From Lampris incognitus (lineage: Eukaryota > Chordata > Actinopteri > Lampriformes > Lampridae), in contig NC_079222.1 of assembly GCF_029633865.1 (NCBI RefSeq), positions 35,915,327 through 35,979,326 on the forward strand: a DNA stretch of 64,000 nucleotides, written 5' to 3'. The translations under genes were made by a program, and so were the position numbers. Below are positions 10,941 to 20,979 of this stretch, piece by piece (the first letter of the stretch is position 1; every line of letters begins with the position of its first letter). The notes under the pieces are model-generated. The model saw only the letters and a list, made by a program, of their open reading frames with translations, was not told the DNA's origin and ran no database searches.

Positions 10941-11928
10941 ATTGGGAGGCAGGCAGGAGAGGTTGGGAGGCAGGCAGGAGAGGTTGGGGTGCAGGTTGGA
11001 GAGGTTGGGACACAGACAGGAGAGGTTGGGGTGCAGGCTGGAGAGGTTGGGGTGTAGGTTGGAGAGGTTGAGTGCAGGGTGGAGAGGTGGGGACACAGGC
11101 TGGAGAGGTTGGTGTGCAGGTTGGAGAGGTTGGGACACAGACAGGAGAGGTTAGGGTGCAGGTTGGAGAGGTGGGGACACAGGCTGGAGAGGTTAGAGTG
11201 CAGGTTGGAGAGGTGGGGACACAGACAGGAGAGGTTGGGGTGCAGGCTGGAGAGGTTGGGGTGCAGGTTGGAGAGGTTGGGGTGCAGGTTGGAGAGGTGG
11301 GGACACAGGCTGGAGAGGTTGGGTGCAGGTTGGAGAGGTTGGGGTGCAGGTTGGAGAGGTTGGAGTGCAGGGTGGAGAGGTGGGGACACAGGCTGGAGAG
11401 GTTGGTGTGCAGGTTGGAGAGGTTGGGACACAGACAGGAGAGGTTGGGGTGCGGGTTGGAGAGGTGGGGACACAGGCTGGAGAGGTTGGGGTGCAGGTTG
11501 GAGAGGTGGGGACACAGGCTGGAGAGGTTCGGGTGCAGGTTGGAGAGGTTGGGACACAGACAGGAGAGGTTGGGGTGCAGGCTGGAGAGGTTGGGGTGCA
11601 GGTTGGAGAGGTTGGGGTGCAGGGTGGAGAGGTGGGGACACAGGCTGGAGAGGTTGGTGTGCAGGTTGGAGAGGTGGGGACACAGGCTGGAGAGGTTGGT
11701 GTGCAGGTTGGAGAGGTGGGGACACAGGCTGGAGAGGTTGGTGTGCAGGTTGGAGAGGTTGGCACACAGACAGGAGAGGTTGGGGTGCGGGTTGGAGAGG
11801 TGGGGACACAGGCTGGAGAGGTTGGGGTGCAGGTTGGAGAGGTGGGGACACAGGCTGGAGAGGTTAGGGTGCAGGTTGGAGAGTTGGGGACACAGGCTGG
11901 AGTGGTTGGGGTGCAGGTTAGAGAGGTT
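10941..11928. repeat. 21-bp minisatellite, copy A (about 47 units)
   Basis: The unit is of the type GGTTGGAGAGGTTGGGGTGCA with variants (TGGGGACACAGGC, TGTGCAGG). Because 21 is a multiple of three and the unit has no stop in any of the six frames, long open frames run through it on both strands: VGEVGVQ and RLERLGC on +, PTSPTCT, QPLQPAP and NLSNLHP on -. Occasional 20-bp units shift the frame, so the frame is not conserved, which argues against a selected protein. Confidence 0.93.
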
Positions 11929-12251
11929 GAGGGGCTGGTTTTGGTTGCCTGGAGAGGCGGTGTGAGAGCTATAAGGACAGGCAAGCTAAGACCAGCAGAT
12001 GGAGCCACTGGCAGGCTATGTCTCTGCTTCCGTTGGGACGTCCCTGCAGTGTTAGGGGGCAGAACAAAGACATGGGGATTTGCCACACTGCCGCTAGGCA
12101 CACAGGGTTGGCCTTTCCTCTTAACTGCAGTAGGCAGGCTCTCTGGGCCTCAAGTTGGTGGTGTTTGGAGTAGAGATGCCTTGCTCCAGCACACTCTTCT
12201 TCTGCGTTCTTTCACGTCCGCAGTAGCTAAAAATATTCCAAGCAGTATGTT

Positions 12252-13105
12252 TTATATACATTACATTACAGTCATTTAGCCGACGCTTCTATCCCAAGCC
12301 ACTTGCAATAAGTGCATCGTTTAGCATGGGAAATCAGGAGAACTACTAGTCATCAGAGGTCATAAGGGCATCTTCTCTCTAAACAAGCATTAAAGAGCAA
12401 AACCAGTGCTAAAGTAAAAGTGCAAGAAAGAGATTTTTTTTTTAAATGAGTGAATACAATAAGTGCTAAGAACAAGTAACAGGGTAGTAGTTCTTAAAGA
12501 GGTGAGTTTTCAACCTGCGCCGAAAGACATCAGTGGGGAGTTCGTTCCGCCACTGTGGGGCCAGGACAGAACCGAGCCGCGACCGGGTCGATCGGCAGCA
12601 GGGGCCTCTGAGCGACGGGGCAACCAGCAGAGCAAAGTGGTCGGGCGGGGGTGTAGGGCTTGACCATGGCCTGGAGATAGGAAGGAGCTGTTCCTTTCAC
12701 TGCCCTGTAGGCTAGCACCAGAGTCCTAAACTGGATGCGAGCAGCTCCTGGGAGCCAGTGTAGGGACATGAGAAGGGGAGGTGTGTGGGAGAACTTAGGG
12801 CGGTTGAACACCAGACGAGCTGCAGCTTTCTGAACAAGCTCCAGAGGTCTGATGGAGGACGCCGGGGCGCCAGCAAGGAGGGAGTTGCCGTAGTCCAGCC
12901 GGGAGATGACCAGAGCCTGGATGAGCACCTGTGCCATCTCGTCGGTGAGGAATGGGCGAATCCTCCTGATGTTATAGAGGAGAAATCTGCAGGAGCGAGC
13001 AACCCATGCATCGTTTGCAGCAAACGACAGTTGGTCGTCCAGGATCACACCCAGATTCCTCACAGTCCGAGTTGGCGTCACCACGGCGTTGTCAGACCGG
13101 TCGCC
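12252..13105 (-). mobile_element. L2-type LINE 3' end, copy A
   Basis: The minus-strand frame from 13084 to 12530 encodes the C-terminal part of an L2/CR1-group reverse transcriptase (NLGVILDDQLSF, ARSCRFLLYNIRRIRPFL, ISRLDYGNSLLAG, AAARLVF, LHWLP). A 3' untranslated tail follows and ends near 12252 in ATGTAATGTA-type repeats after the AAATGACTGTAATG motif typical of fish L2 ends. The 5' part with endonuclease and polymerase active site is missing, so it is a dead truncated copy. It is shared with copy B. Confidence 0.85.
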
Positions 13106-14083
13106 TCCTCTTTACGCGTCTATGGACACGCTTCTGCAAGTCACTTATACGTGTTCATTGACACGTATCTCGCAGATGCCGCTAGGGGGCGCCCTGTAGC
13201 CTACTAGGTCTGTCATGACCAGGGTCATGACGCAATAGAATGTCAAAAATATTGAACAAAGATGGCGGAGCGATGCGAAGCGAAGCGAATCTTCTTAATA
13301 TGTGAGTCGTAGCTAAATTTGCTATCTTCAGATTATTTTTTGACTCATATTAACGTTATATGCGAGTGGATACTATATTTACATTGAATGAATGTAAGCT
13401 AAATGAACGAAGTGTCAATGCAATCTCAATAAATTAGTCCCCACAATTTTGCATGCGATTTACCGAAAAACAATCGGAGTCTGGTAATGAGGAGTTTGTA
13501 ATCCGGTAAAATGGCGCGCAAATCTCGCTATGGGGCAACAGCCAACTCTATGAAAAGGATGTCTAAATTAACATTTTACTTAAATATGTACTAGATGTAA
13601 CATTACCTTGTGTGGTGGAGAAATTGTGGTGAATCCCGACCGATACAGCTCTGCCTAGACCTAGAAGACAGGATTGCGCCCCCAGTGGCCAGAAGACGGG
13701 ATTGCGGCCCCAGTGGCAACTAATACGTGTCCATATACACGTATTTCGCTCTCGCAAAAACGTGTCCTCTGACACGTACGTATTGTGATGTAGTGTTGTT
13801 TACATGCGCTAGAACCCGCTAACAAACAGCGAGCGGGGCGTTACAGTGGCGGACCTTATGATCAAATTACCAAAAACAAAACTTGCCAGTCGCGATATAA
13901 AGTTTCAAATCAAGGGCCACACATGTCGCCCTTTGCTCAGCGATTGATTCAGAACCGCCCAACTAATCTCTCTCCAAATACAACGGCCTCAACATCAGTG
14001 CACAACACAACGCATAGGCCTACGTTCAAAAGGTAAAGAGGGCGCTCTTAAATAAAGTATAACCAGTGCAGCACAGCAGTCAC
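13106..14083. other. About 1 kb of non-coding sequence at the right end of copy A, with repeated small palindromes
   Basis: Contains palindromic motifs of the form TACGTGT..ACACGTA near 13152-13172, 13730-13752 and 13765-13785, and AT-rich sequence between them. No protein was recognised. The homologous stretch in copy B is interrupted by an RTE LINE at 39525-42650; the empty target site here is at about 13490-13505. It may be a decayed non-autonomous DNA element, but ends were not defined. Confidence 0.4.
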
Positions 14084-14255
14084 TGTTGTAGGGTAATGTT
14101 ATGCAGCCAACAGCTCCCCCTGGGGGCACTGATGGATATATACTTGCCCTGTGTAACATGCCTCAGTTCTGTTATGGGCCCAGCCGGTGAATACATGTTA
14201 CTAAGCGACACAGCCCGACTCTGTCTGTTATTCATATGCAGCTACACTTGCAACA
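14084..14255 (+). repeat. 5' LTR of the Gypsy element
   Basis: 172 bp, TG...CA ends, nearly identical to 18456-18627. It should carry the element promoter; no TATA box was assigned. Confidence 0.92.
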
Positions 14256-14273
14256 TGGTGTCAGAAGCTGTAT
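14256..14273 (+). promoter_or_regulatory. tRNA primer-binding site of the Gypsy element
   Basis: TGGTGTCAGAAGC begins directly after the terminal CA of the LTR, the standard place and form of a minus-strand primer site. The tRNA species was not determined. Confidence 0.7.
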
Positions 14274-14389
14274 TGGAACCCAACGTGAGTCTTACGTTGC
14301 CTGTTGCTTGAACAGCGAGCGTTTATTTTTTTACTAAGCGTAGCTAGAAGTTTCAGTTAGCCTGCTAGCATTAGCATCGAGCCAAGACG

Positions 14390-15244
14390 ATGGCTTCCAA
14401 TATTCCGCCGCCGGAGCCCATGAAGATGACTGGGGATCTTCACAGCAACTGGGCTAGCTTTCGATCAGAGTTTGAGGATTATGTGCTTGCGACCGGGATC
14501 GACAAGGCAGAGAAGCCGGTGCAGGCAGCGACGCTCTGGAGGCTAATGGGGAAGGAAAGCCTCCATGTTTACGTGCACAACCTGGGACTCACAGCGGAAG
14601 AGCAGAAAGACGCCGGAGCGATACTCGACAAACTGGGGGAATACTTCACACCTACCAAAAACGTCATCTTTGAGAGGTATGTTTTTGGCAACCTTAAACA
14701 AGAGGAAGGAGAACCTGTGGATGCTTTTGTCACGAGACTGAGAGAAAAGGCTCCCACATGTGAATATGGAGCTATAAGAGACGAGCTTATAAGGGACCGG
14801 CTTGTTCTTGGAACAACTGATGAGGGCGCCAGACGACGCATGCTAAGAGAAAAGGAGCTTAAGTTGGAGGGAGCTATTGACATTTGCCGTGCAGCGGAGG
14901 TGTTGGACAATAAGTTAAAATCCATGTCACTTAGCAGCTCTGTGACTGCGGAGAGCATCGATGTAGCACATGGACAGCGACCAGGACGGAGACCTACCAG
15001 CAGGCCATCCGAGCCCACCAACACATCTGCACAGCCACAGAGGGGCACAGGTGAATGCAAGTACTGTGGCACACCGCACAGACGGGGGCGAGACCTGTGC
15101 CCCGCATTTGGAAAGTCATGTCGCTTGTGTGGCACTGCTAATCACTTTGCCAAAGTATGCATGAAAAGAGGCCAGCAAGCACGTCAGTTGAACGCTGTGG
15201 ATGACCCGCCGCTAGGGGGACCCGGAGGACAGCGACCGCGATGA
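14390..15244 (+). CDS. Gypsy element Gag
   Basis: 284 aa starting MASNIPPPEP. The first two thirds resemble a retrotransposon capsid: LHSNWASFRSEFEDY near residues 17-31, then FVTRLREKA and IRDRLVLGT. Near the C terminus (about 224-256) are two cysteine knuckles, CKYCGTPHRRGRDLC and CRLCGTANHFAKVC. Gag packages element RNA in cytoplasmic particles. The frame is intact. Pol follows in another frame after a few bases, so a frameshift or reinitiation would have been needed for expression. Confidence 0.88.
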   Translation: MASNIPPPEPMKMTGDLHSNWASFRSEFEDYVLATGIDKAEKPVQAATLWRLMGKESLHVYVHNLGLTAEEQKDAGAILDKLGEYFTPTKNVIFERYVFGNLKQEEGEPVDAFVTRLREKAPTCEYGAIRDELIRDRLVLGTTDEGARRRMLREKELKLEGAIDICRAAEVLDNKLKSMSLSSSVTAESIDVAHGQRPGRRPTSRPSEPTNTSAQPQRGTGECKYCGTPHRRGRDLCPAFGKSCRLCGTANHFAKVCMKRGQQARQLNAVDDPPLGGPGGQRPR

Positions 15245-15251
15245 GAGGGAT

Positions 15252-18025
15252 GTGTACACGGCTGAGGGCGTGGGGGCTGTGAACACTCAAAGGAAAAAGT
15301 GGTTTGTAAACCTGCCACTGCACAGAGGGGTCCAGAGGTGCCAGCTTGACTCTGGAGCCACCTGCAACGTGATGAGCTTGAAAGACAAGATGAGACTGGC
15401 GCCTAGAGTGCCTCTTCAGAAAAGTCTCACCAGGCTGAGACTCTACAACAGTGAGTGGATGAGCTCAATGGGCGTGTACAGCACATAGTGTGTCATCAGG
15501 GGCAAGACGCACAGACTGGACATTGAGGTCGTGCGCACCAGCCAGAAGCCCTTGCTTTCAGGGGAGACATGCGAGAGACTTGGCTTGATACGCTTCACCA
15601 TTCCCGAAGAGCTGAATAAAGTGGAGCACTGTAAGACAGGTGAGCTAACCAAAGGCTGTCTCATTAACACTTACAATGACGTGTTCACCAGCCCAGTCGA
15701 GTCACTGCCGGGTGATGTTCACTTCGAGTTGGATAGCACTGTGGCCCCTGTCCAGTGCGCACCAAGAAATGTCTCGGTGGCCCTCAAGGCAGCTGTTAAG
15801 GCGCAGCTGGACCAATATGAAAAGGATGGACACTTAACCACAGTCACTCAGCCCACAGACTGGATTAGCAATCTGGTCATAGTGAGAAGCCAGACAAAGT
15901 GAGGCTTTGCATCGACCCCAAGCCACTTAACCGAGCCCTGAAAAGGTCCCATTACCTCATGCCCACTTTAGATGACGTGCTGTACAAGCTGCCTAAGGCT
16001 CGTGTCTTCACCCTGGTGGATGCGCGCGACGCATTCTTGCAGTGTCGCCTTGAAGAGGAGAGCAGCCTGATGACAACGTTCTGGACGCCGTGGGGTAGAA
16101 AGCGATGGCTGAAGCTCCCTTTCGGCGTGTCAGTCGCACCAGAGCTGTACCAGAGGAAACAACATGAGCTGCTGGCCGGTTTGAAAGGAATTGAGCCCAT
16201 AGCCGATGACATCCTCATAGTCGGCTGTGGGGACACGGAGGAGGAGGCCGTTCGCAACCACGACGCAAACCTCATTGCTCTGATGGACAGATGCAGGGAA
16301 GTGAAGCTGAGGCTGAGCATAAAAAAGCTACAGTTTCGTGTGAGGGAGGTCCGCTTCCACGGCCACATACTGTCGGTGGAGGGCCTCAAAGCTGATCCCG
16401 AGAAGGTCAGGGCAGTCCTGGACCTGCCAAACCCCACGGATGCAAAAGGCGTTCAGCGGTGTGTCGGCTTCGTTAACTATTTATCGAGGTTCATGCCCCG
16501 CTTGTCAGAGGTGTGTGAACCGCTGAGAAGGTTGCTGGACAAAGGTGTGCTGTGGCACTGGTTGCCCAAACATGATGCTGCTATGAAAGAAATCAAGACG
16601 CTGGTCACGGCGGTGCCAGTACTACGTTACTATGATGTCAGCAAGCCAGTCACCATACAGAGCGACTCCAGTCAGACCGGTTTGGGCCGCTGCCTGCTTC
16701 AGGGGGGACAGCCGGTCGCGTTCGCCTCCCGCGCGCTGAACCAGACGGAGCAAAACTATGCACAGATTGAGAAGGAGTGCCTGAGCATCGTATTCGCTTG
16801 TCAACGCTTCCACTACTACCTATATGGGAGGGGTGATGTGACTGCAGAGACCGACCACCGCCCGCTGGTGTCGATCTTCACTAAGCCCCTTCTCAGTGCA
16901 CCAAAGCGCCTTCAAAGCATGCTCCTCACACTTCAGACCTACTGCCTCACGGTGATGTACAAGCCAGGCCCTGAAATGTACATCAGTGACACGCTCAGCA
17001 GAGCCACCACCCCGCCACAGAGAACGGACACTCAGTACAGACGTGAAATGGTCTGCAGCATGCAGCAGGTGCAGTACGACACGGCAGCCATTCAGCAGGC
17101 AGACTATCTAAACGTCACCAGCCAACGCCTCGCACAGATTCGAAAACACACAGAGGAGGATGTGTGTCTTCAAACACTCAAGTCGGTCGTGCTGGAGGGA
17201 TGGCCAGAACACAAAGAGGAGAGCCCCATAGCCGTCAGAGAATACTGGGCCATCAGAGATGAAATAAGCCCACAGGACGGTGTGCTTTTTAGGAGCCAGC
17301 CTGTCATCATTCCGAAAGCTATGCGTCCTGAGATGCTGAAACGGATCCACTACAACCACGTGGGGGGTGAGGCTTGTTATAGACAGGCCCGGGATACTCT
17401 CTACTGGCCAAATATGCAGGGGGAAATCAAAGACTATGTGCAGCAGTGCTCAGTGTGTAACGAGTATGCACACGAGCAACAAAAAGAGACTAAGATGTCA
17501 CACCCGCTCCCCACACGTCCCTGGCAGCTGGTGAGCATGGACTTGTTCAGCTACGCAAGGCAGGACTTCCTGCTCATGGTGGATCACTATTCAGACTTCT
17601 GGGAGATTGATCTACTCCCAGACCTGTCGGCAGAAACGACCATCCGAAGGTGCAAGGCGCAGTTTGCACGGTACGTATCCCTGACCGGGTCATTTCCGAC
17701 TGCGGAGGTCAGTTTGATTGTGGAGAGTTTCGGGCGTTTGCGATGCCTGCAGCAGGTGGGACCGCGGTCCTATCTCGTCAACGTGGAGGGAACCACGTAC
17801 CGTCGCAACAGGGTTGATCTCCGACCAGCGGAGGTTGCCCCTCCACAGCCGTCAGCCCACACAGAACGGCCACCGGAGCAGCCTGTGGGCGCGTGTGCAG
17901 CTGAAGGGGGCCATGTGGGCGGGGGCAGCATGGAGAGTCGTCAGCAGCCCTGTAATGTCTCCAAGGTCGTCAGCCCCGAGGTCGCCGCCATCTCCCCCAC
18001 AGGCTGTGACCACACCATGCCGTGA
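15252..18025 (+). pseudogene. Gypsy element Pol (protease, RT, RNase H, integrase), disrupted
   Basis: Protease motif LDSGATCN lies at about 15340-15365. A stop interrupts the frame at 15486-15488. The reading frame changes near 15880, between NLVIV and VRLCIDPKPL. RT shows LVDARDAF and IADDILI in place of YVDD; RNase H shows SDSSQTGLG and TDHRPL; integrase shows the HHCC finger (H..H in HYNHVG, then CSVCNEY) and MDLFSYARQDF. After ARY at about 17670 the frame shifts. The second integrase aspartate (SDCGGQFD) is visible in another frame, and the rest of the core through the catalytic glutamate is deleted before VGPRSYLVN. Four lesions make it non-functional. Order protease-RT-RNaseH-integrase defines it as Ty3/Gypsy. 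Confidence 0.88.
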
Positions 18026-18117
18026 GTTACAGGGCCGGGCCTTCTCCCGGAGCGGGAGGCAGATTAAGCCTCCAGAAAGACTTGACCTCTAGGTCATACA
18101 CTGTACTGAGATTGACA

Positions 18118-18128
18118 CACACACGCTC

Positions 18129-18180
<52 letters not shown>
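18118..18180. repeat. AC microsatellite before the 3' LTR
   Basis: About 30 AC units between the end of pol and the 3' LTR, inside the retrotransposon. Confidence 0.95.
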
Positions 18181-18182
<2 letters not shown>

Positions 18183-18440
18183 GACTGTGGACATTAAAAA
18201 AAAAACACAAAAAAAACGAAACAAAAACTGATGTTCACTTCTAATGTTCTTATTCAGTGGTCTTGTGGATGTTCTGATGCTACCATTTTGTCGTTATTGT
18301 TCTGTAGAGGTTTTGGTTGATATTGACTTGCTGTTCCTTCTTGATGCACTATTTCCAATGCACTACTTTAATATTGGGATATGAGCACTAATGTTCTAAT
18401 GGCTAATACTATCCATTATATTACTTAGTATTGTATTCTA

Positions 18441-18455
18441 CGAAAGGAAGGGAGA
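18441..18455 (+). promoter_or_regulatory. Polypurine tract of the Gypsy element
   Basis: CGAAAGGAAGGGAGA lies directly against the 3' LTR, the expected plus-strand primer position. Confidence 0.75.
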
Positions 18456-18627
18456 TGTTGTAGGGTAATGTTATGCAGCCAACAGCTCCCCCTGGGGGCA
18501 CTGATGGATGTATACTTGCCCTGTGTAACATGCCTCAGTTCTGTTATGGGCACAGCCGGTGAATACATGTTACTAAGCGACACAGCCCGACTCTGTCTGT
18601 TATTCATATGCACCTACACTTGCAACA
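18456..18627 (+). repeat. 3' LTR of the Gypsy element
   Basis: 172 bp, nearly identical to the 5' LTR; preceded by the polypurine tract. Confidence 0.92.
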
Positions 18628-19144
18628 AGGACTTTTAGCCATTTAAAAACGGCCAACGGTGCATTTTCCAAGTTTAGGCAGCTACCGAGCCAGCTCATCT
18701 TGTCGAAGTTCGGCGTTTGCTAATCGGGCTAGCTAGCTTTTCATGACGCTAAAGCGGGCTCGTTTTGTCCTGTTCACAACCAGCAATGTCACCCGGAGCC
18801 TTGGGTCGGGGTTTAAGGTCTACGTGTTGACACAGCTCAACTTCACTTCTCTTGATCAACATGGTGAGCTTGGCCTGCCAGCTAACTGGTTCAGGCGCTG
18901 TCTGCGGTGCCTGCGGAAGTGTGTGAGCGCCCTCAAACCCTCCCTGAATATCCGCTAGTCGAGAATGTGGCTGCAGAACCTCTTTGTTCTGGCTAAAGGA
19001 AGAGGCACATTTTCCCCGTTGCTAGGAGACCTGCTGATCTGGGCGGTACCGTTAAAACATGTCCGTCGTGTTGCACCTCGGAAAAGATTTACTCGCTAAA
19101 ATTGTCTTAACACGTGTAGGCCACGCCCCCTTTCTGTAACCTCG
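18628..19144. other. Intergenic, no recognised gene
   Basis: Moderately GC-rich sequence with a 71-codon open frame (18743-18958) that matches nothing I know. It does not match the sequence to the right of copy B. Confidence 0.4.
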
Positions 19145-19370
19145 CTTACAAAATAAAAAACAGTATACTTGAAGTTTATTTTATTAAGTAAACTTCAAGT
19201 CAAGTTCCAGTTCGTTTACTAGTAGTATACTTGTAAGTATACTTAAGTATAATTTTGTTTAGTATATCTCTGATAAGTACTTAAAAAGTAAACTGAAAGT
19301 ATACTCACTGTTTTCTTGTTTAAAATAAGTATACTAATAGCAAACTTGAATAAACTACTTTTTTTGTAAG
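19145..19370. mobile_element. Probable MITE with CTTACAAAA terminal inverted repeats
   Basis: Left end CTTACAAAATAAAAAACAG and right end (reverse complement) CTTACAAAAAAAGTAGTTTA form inverted termini. The interior is built of palindromic AAGTATACTT-type motifs. No coding capacity. A target duplication was not evident, so the ends are approximate. Confidence 0.45.
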
Positions 19371-20979
19371 GACTAACTACATACACACCCACAGAGTTGT
19401 AGTTATAAAAGATGGTCAAACCAAATTCAGCGGTCCAGTCATCTGGTCTTTAGCTGTCTCTCACATGTTTGATGTAGAACTTCCTATATCCCTGCTCAAC
19501 TTCCATGCACACAAGTATCCAGTTTTGAATGGGAGCCGGCTGTCCAGTCGCCGCTGTCCAGCGCCTGTAAATGCTGCACCTCCTCGGTGGTAGTCATGGT
19601 GCGTCTGAAACGGCGGCTGTACCCACACATGTTGGAAATAACACCTGAAAAACAAAACGGAAAACACATGTTGCTAATCTAACAAACCTAACAAGGCCTA
19701 TAAAACGTGAAATGTAAAAAAAAGAAGTCAACCTTGCGAAGGAAAGGACGCGACCAACACACATCATAGGGACATGGCGCGCACGATGACGCGCGGTCAT
19801 TTTGACCGCTCATGGTCGTTTTTACATCTTATAACTTTTTTTGTGCAATTGATCTAAAAGTCTTTTTAATGCAATTATATACAATTTTAGGAGCATCCAG
19901 GTAGCGGTAGGTCTGTATCTTTTTCCCCCCACAAAGTTATTAAACTTTGAAAATCCAAAACAGTCAAAATGACCCCCATGGTCGTTCTAGTAGTTTTTAA
20001 CGTTTAAAGTGTTAAAGTAAACAATTGTGTTACACAACAAGAAAAGATGGCAAAAAATGTTGTTAGAACTTTTGCACATGCATTAGGTTTGAATACGTGC
20101 CTTGATAATGCCAAAATGTTGGGCCTAGTTCTTAACATACATGAAAAATAGAGAACTGCGATGGTGTTTTGTGTCTTGCTTACCAAGGCGTCCAAATCCT
20201 GGGCCCTGAATCATGAGACGTATTGAACCGTGAAATTAGTGAATCGCCCAACCCTAGTAAATATATAGTGTGTACTTCTGGTACATCAGATATTATGGTG
20301 TAATATAATGGGAGTATATAGCATTGTATATGGGCGTGATGGGTCGTGGTATTGGTAATATGGTATAGTGTATGGGCCGTATCGTATATAAGCAATATGG
20401 TATAATATATGAGCATAGGTTGATTACTCAACCATAACAAAACTCTGTATTGCAGCGCCACACCTATATTACATACACGCTTGTCTCCAGTGTCCTGTTG
20501 TTGTTCCATTTATTTCTTCTGTTTTTTTGTTTTGTTTTGTTTTGGGGTTTTTTGTGTGAGTGATTTCTGCAAGTGCTAGAAGATGCTGTGTACTGGAGTC
20601 AAATTCCTCGTGTGCATAGGCACACTTGGCCAATAAAGAAACACATCAGACAATTTATTAAGTCAAGCAGAGCATTTTATGTCTTACAACATGACTGGAG
20701 GGGGACTTGAAGCTGTGATCATGTACAGAAATCTGTCAGCTCTTGTCAACGCCAGGAGGGTCAGGGTCTGTGTTTGTAGCTGCGTACTACACCTAATACA
20801 GTTTGTGCACCAGATAGCTACTTGTTACAGACAGCTAGCTGGTTTTGATGAGAAAGCCCCCAATATCTGCCCTTACTGGACATCAGTGTCAGCAGCCTTC
20901 TTCCTGTCTTCACTGTTTCATGTTGTCCGCTGAGTGATTTTTGATCTCTGCTTATTTTTGGTCTTTGTCTTTCATCTAG
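19371..20979. other. Intergenic, upstream of the lectin exon
   Basis: Contains low-complexity AT-rich sequence, a piece near 20560-20640 resembling the AATAAAG-type 3' end of a fish LINE, and a palindromic GCGGTCATTTTGACCGC near 19785-19801 that has a diverged relative at 47470 and 47870. An upstream exon of the lectin gene should lie in this region. An ATG-led frame at 20679 (MSYNMTGGG...) is a candidate but offers no donor in the required phase. Confidence 0.35.

Larger units (their letters stand above)
1960..14083. repeat. Segmental duplication, copy A (12.1 kb)
   Basis: Position 1960 aligns with 25717 and 14083 with 43250, in the same orientation and nearly base for base between the indels. 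Shared content, left to right: TRIM gene on the minus strand, L1-like 3' end in intron 3, SINEs, 21-bp minisatellite, L2 LINE 3' end, and about 1 kb of unique-looking sequence. Sequence outside these coordinates is unrelated between the copies. Indels against copy B: 72 bp here (2568-2639) replace 392 bp there (26328-26719); about 60 bp near 6690-6750 are present only here; a 23-bp piece of the L2 near 12735 is present only here. Confidence 0.93.
14084..18627 (+). mobile_element. Ty3/Gypsy LTR retrotransposon, 4.5 kb, defective
   Basis: Two 172-bp LTRs (14084-14255 and 18456-18627) start TGTTGTAGGG and end TTGCAACA and differ at only a few bases. Between them lie a primer-binding site, gag, a broken pol with protease, reverse transcriptase, RNase H and integrase in the Gypsy order, an AC microsatellite and a polypurine tract. 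Near-identical LTRs point to a fairly recent insertion. No target-site duplication is seen: the five bases before the 5' LTR are GTCAC and those after the 3' LTR are AGGAC. The left end coincides exactly with the edge of copy A. Confidence 0.92.

Noticed and set aside
14084-18627. An endogenous retrovirus
   Set aside because: No envelope-like frame lies between integrase and the 3' LTR. Domain order and short LTRs fit a Ty3/Gypsy retrotransposon.
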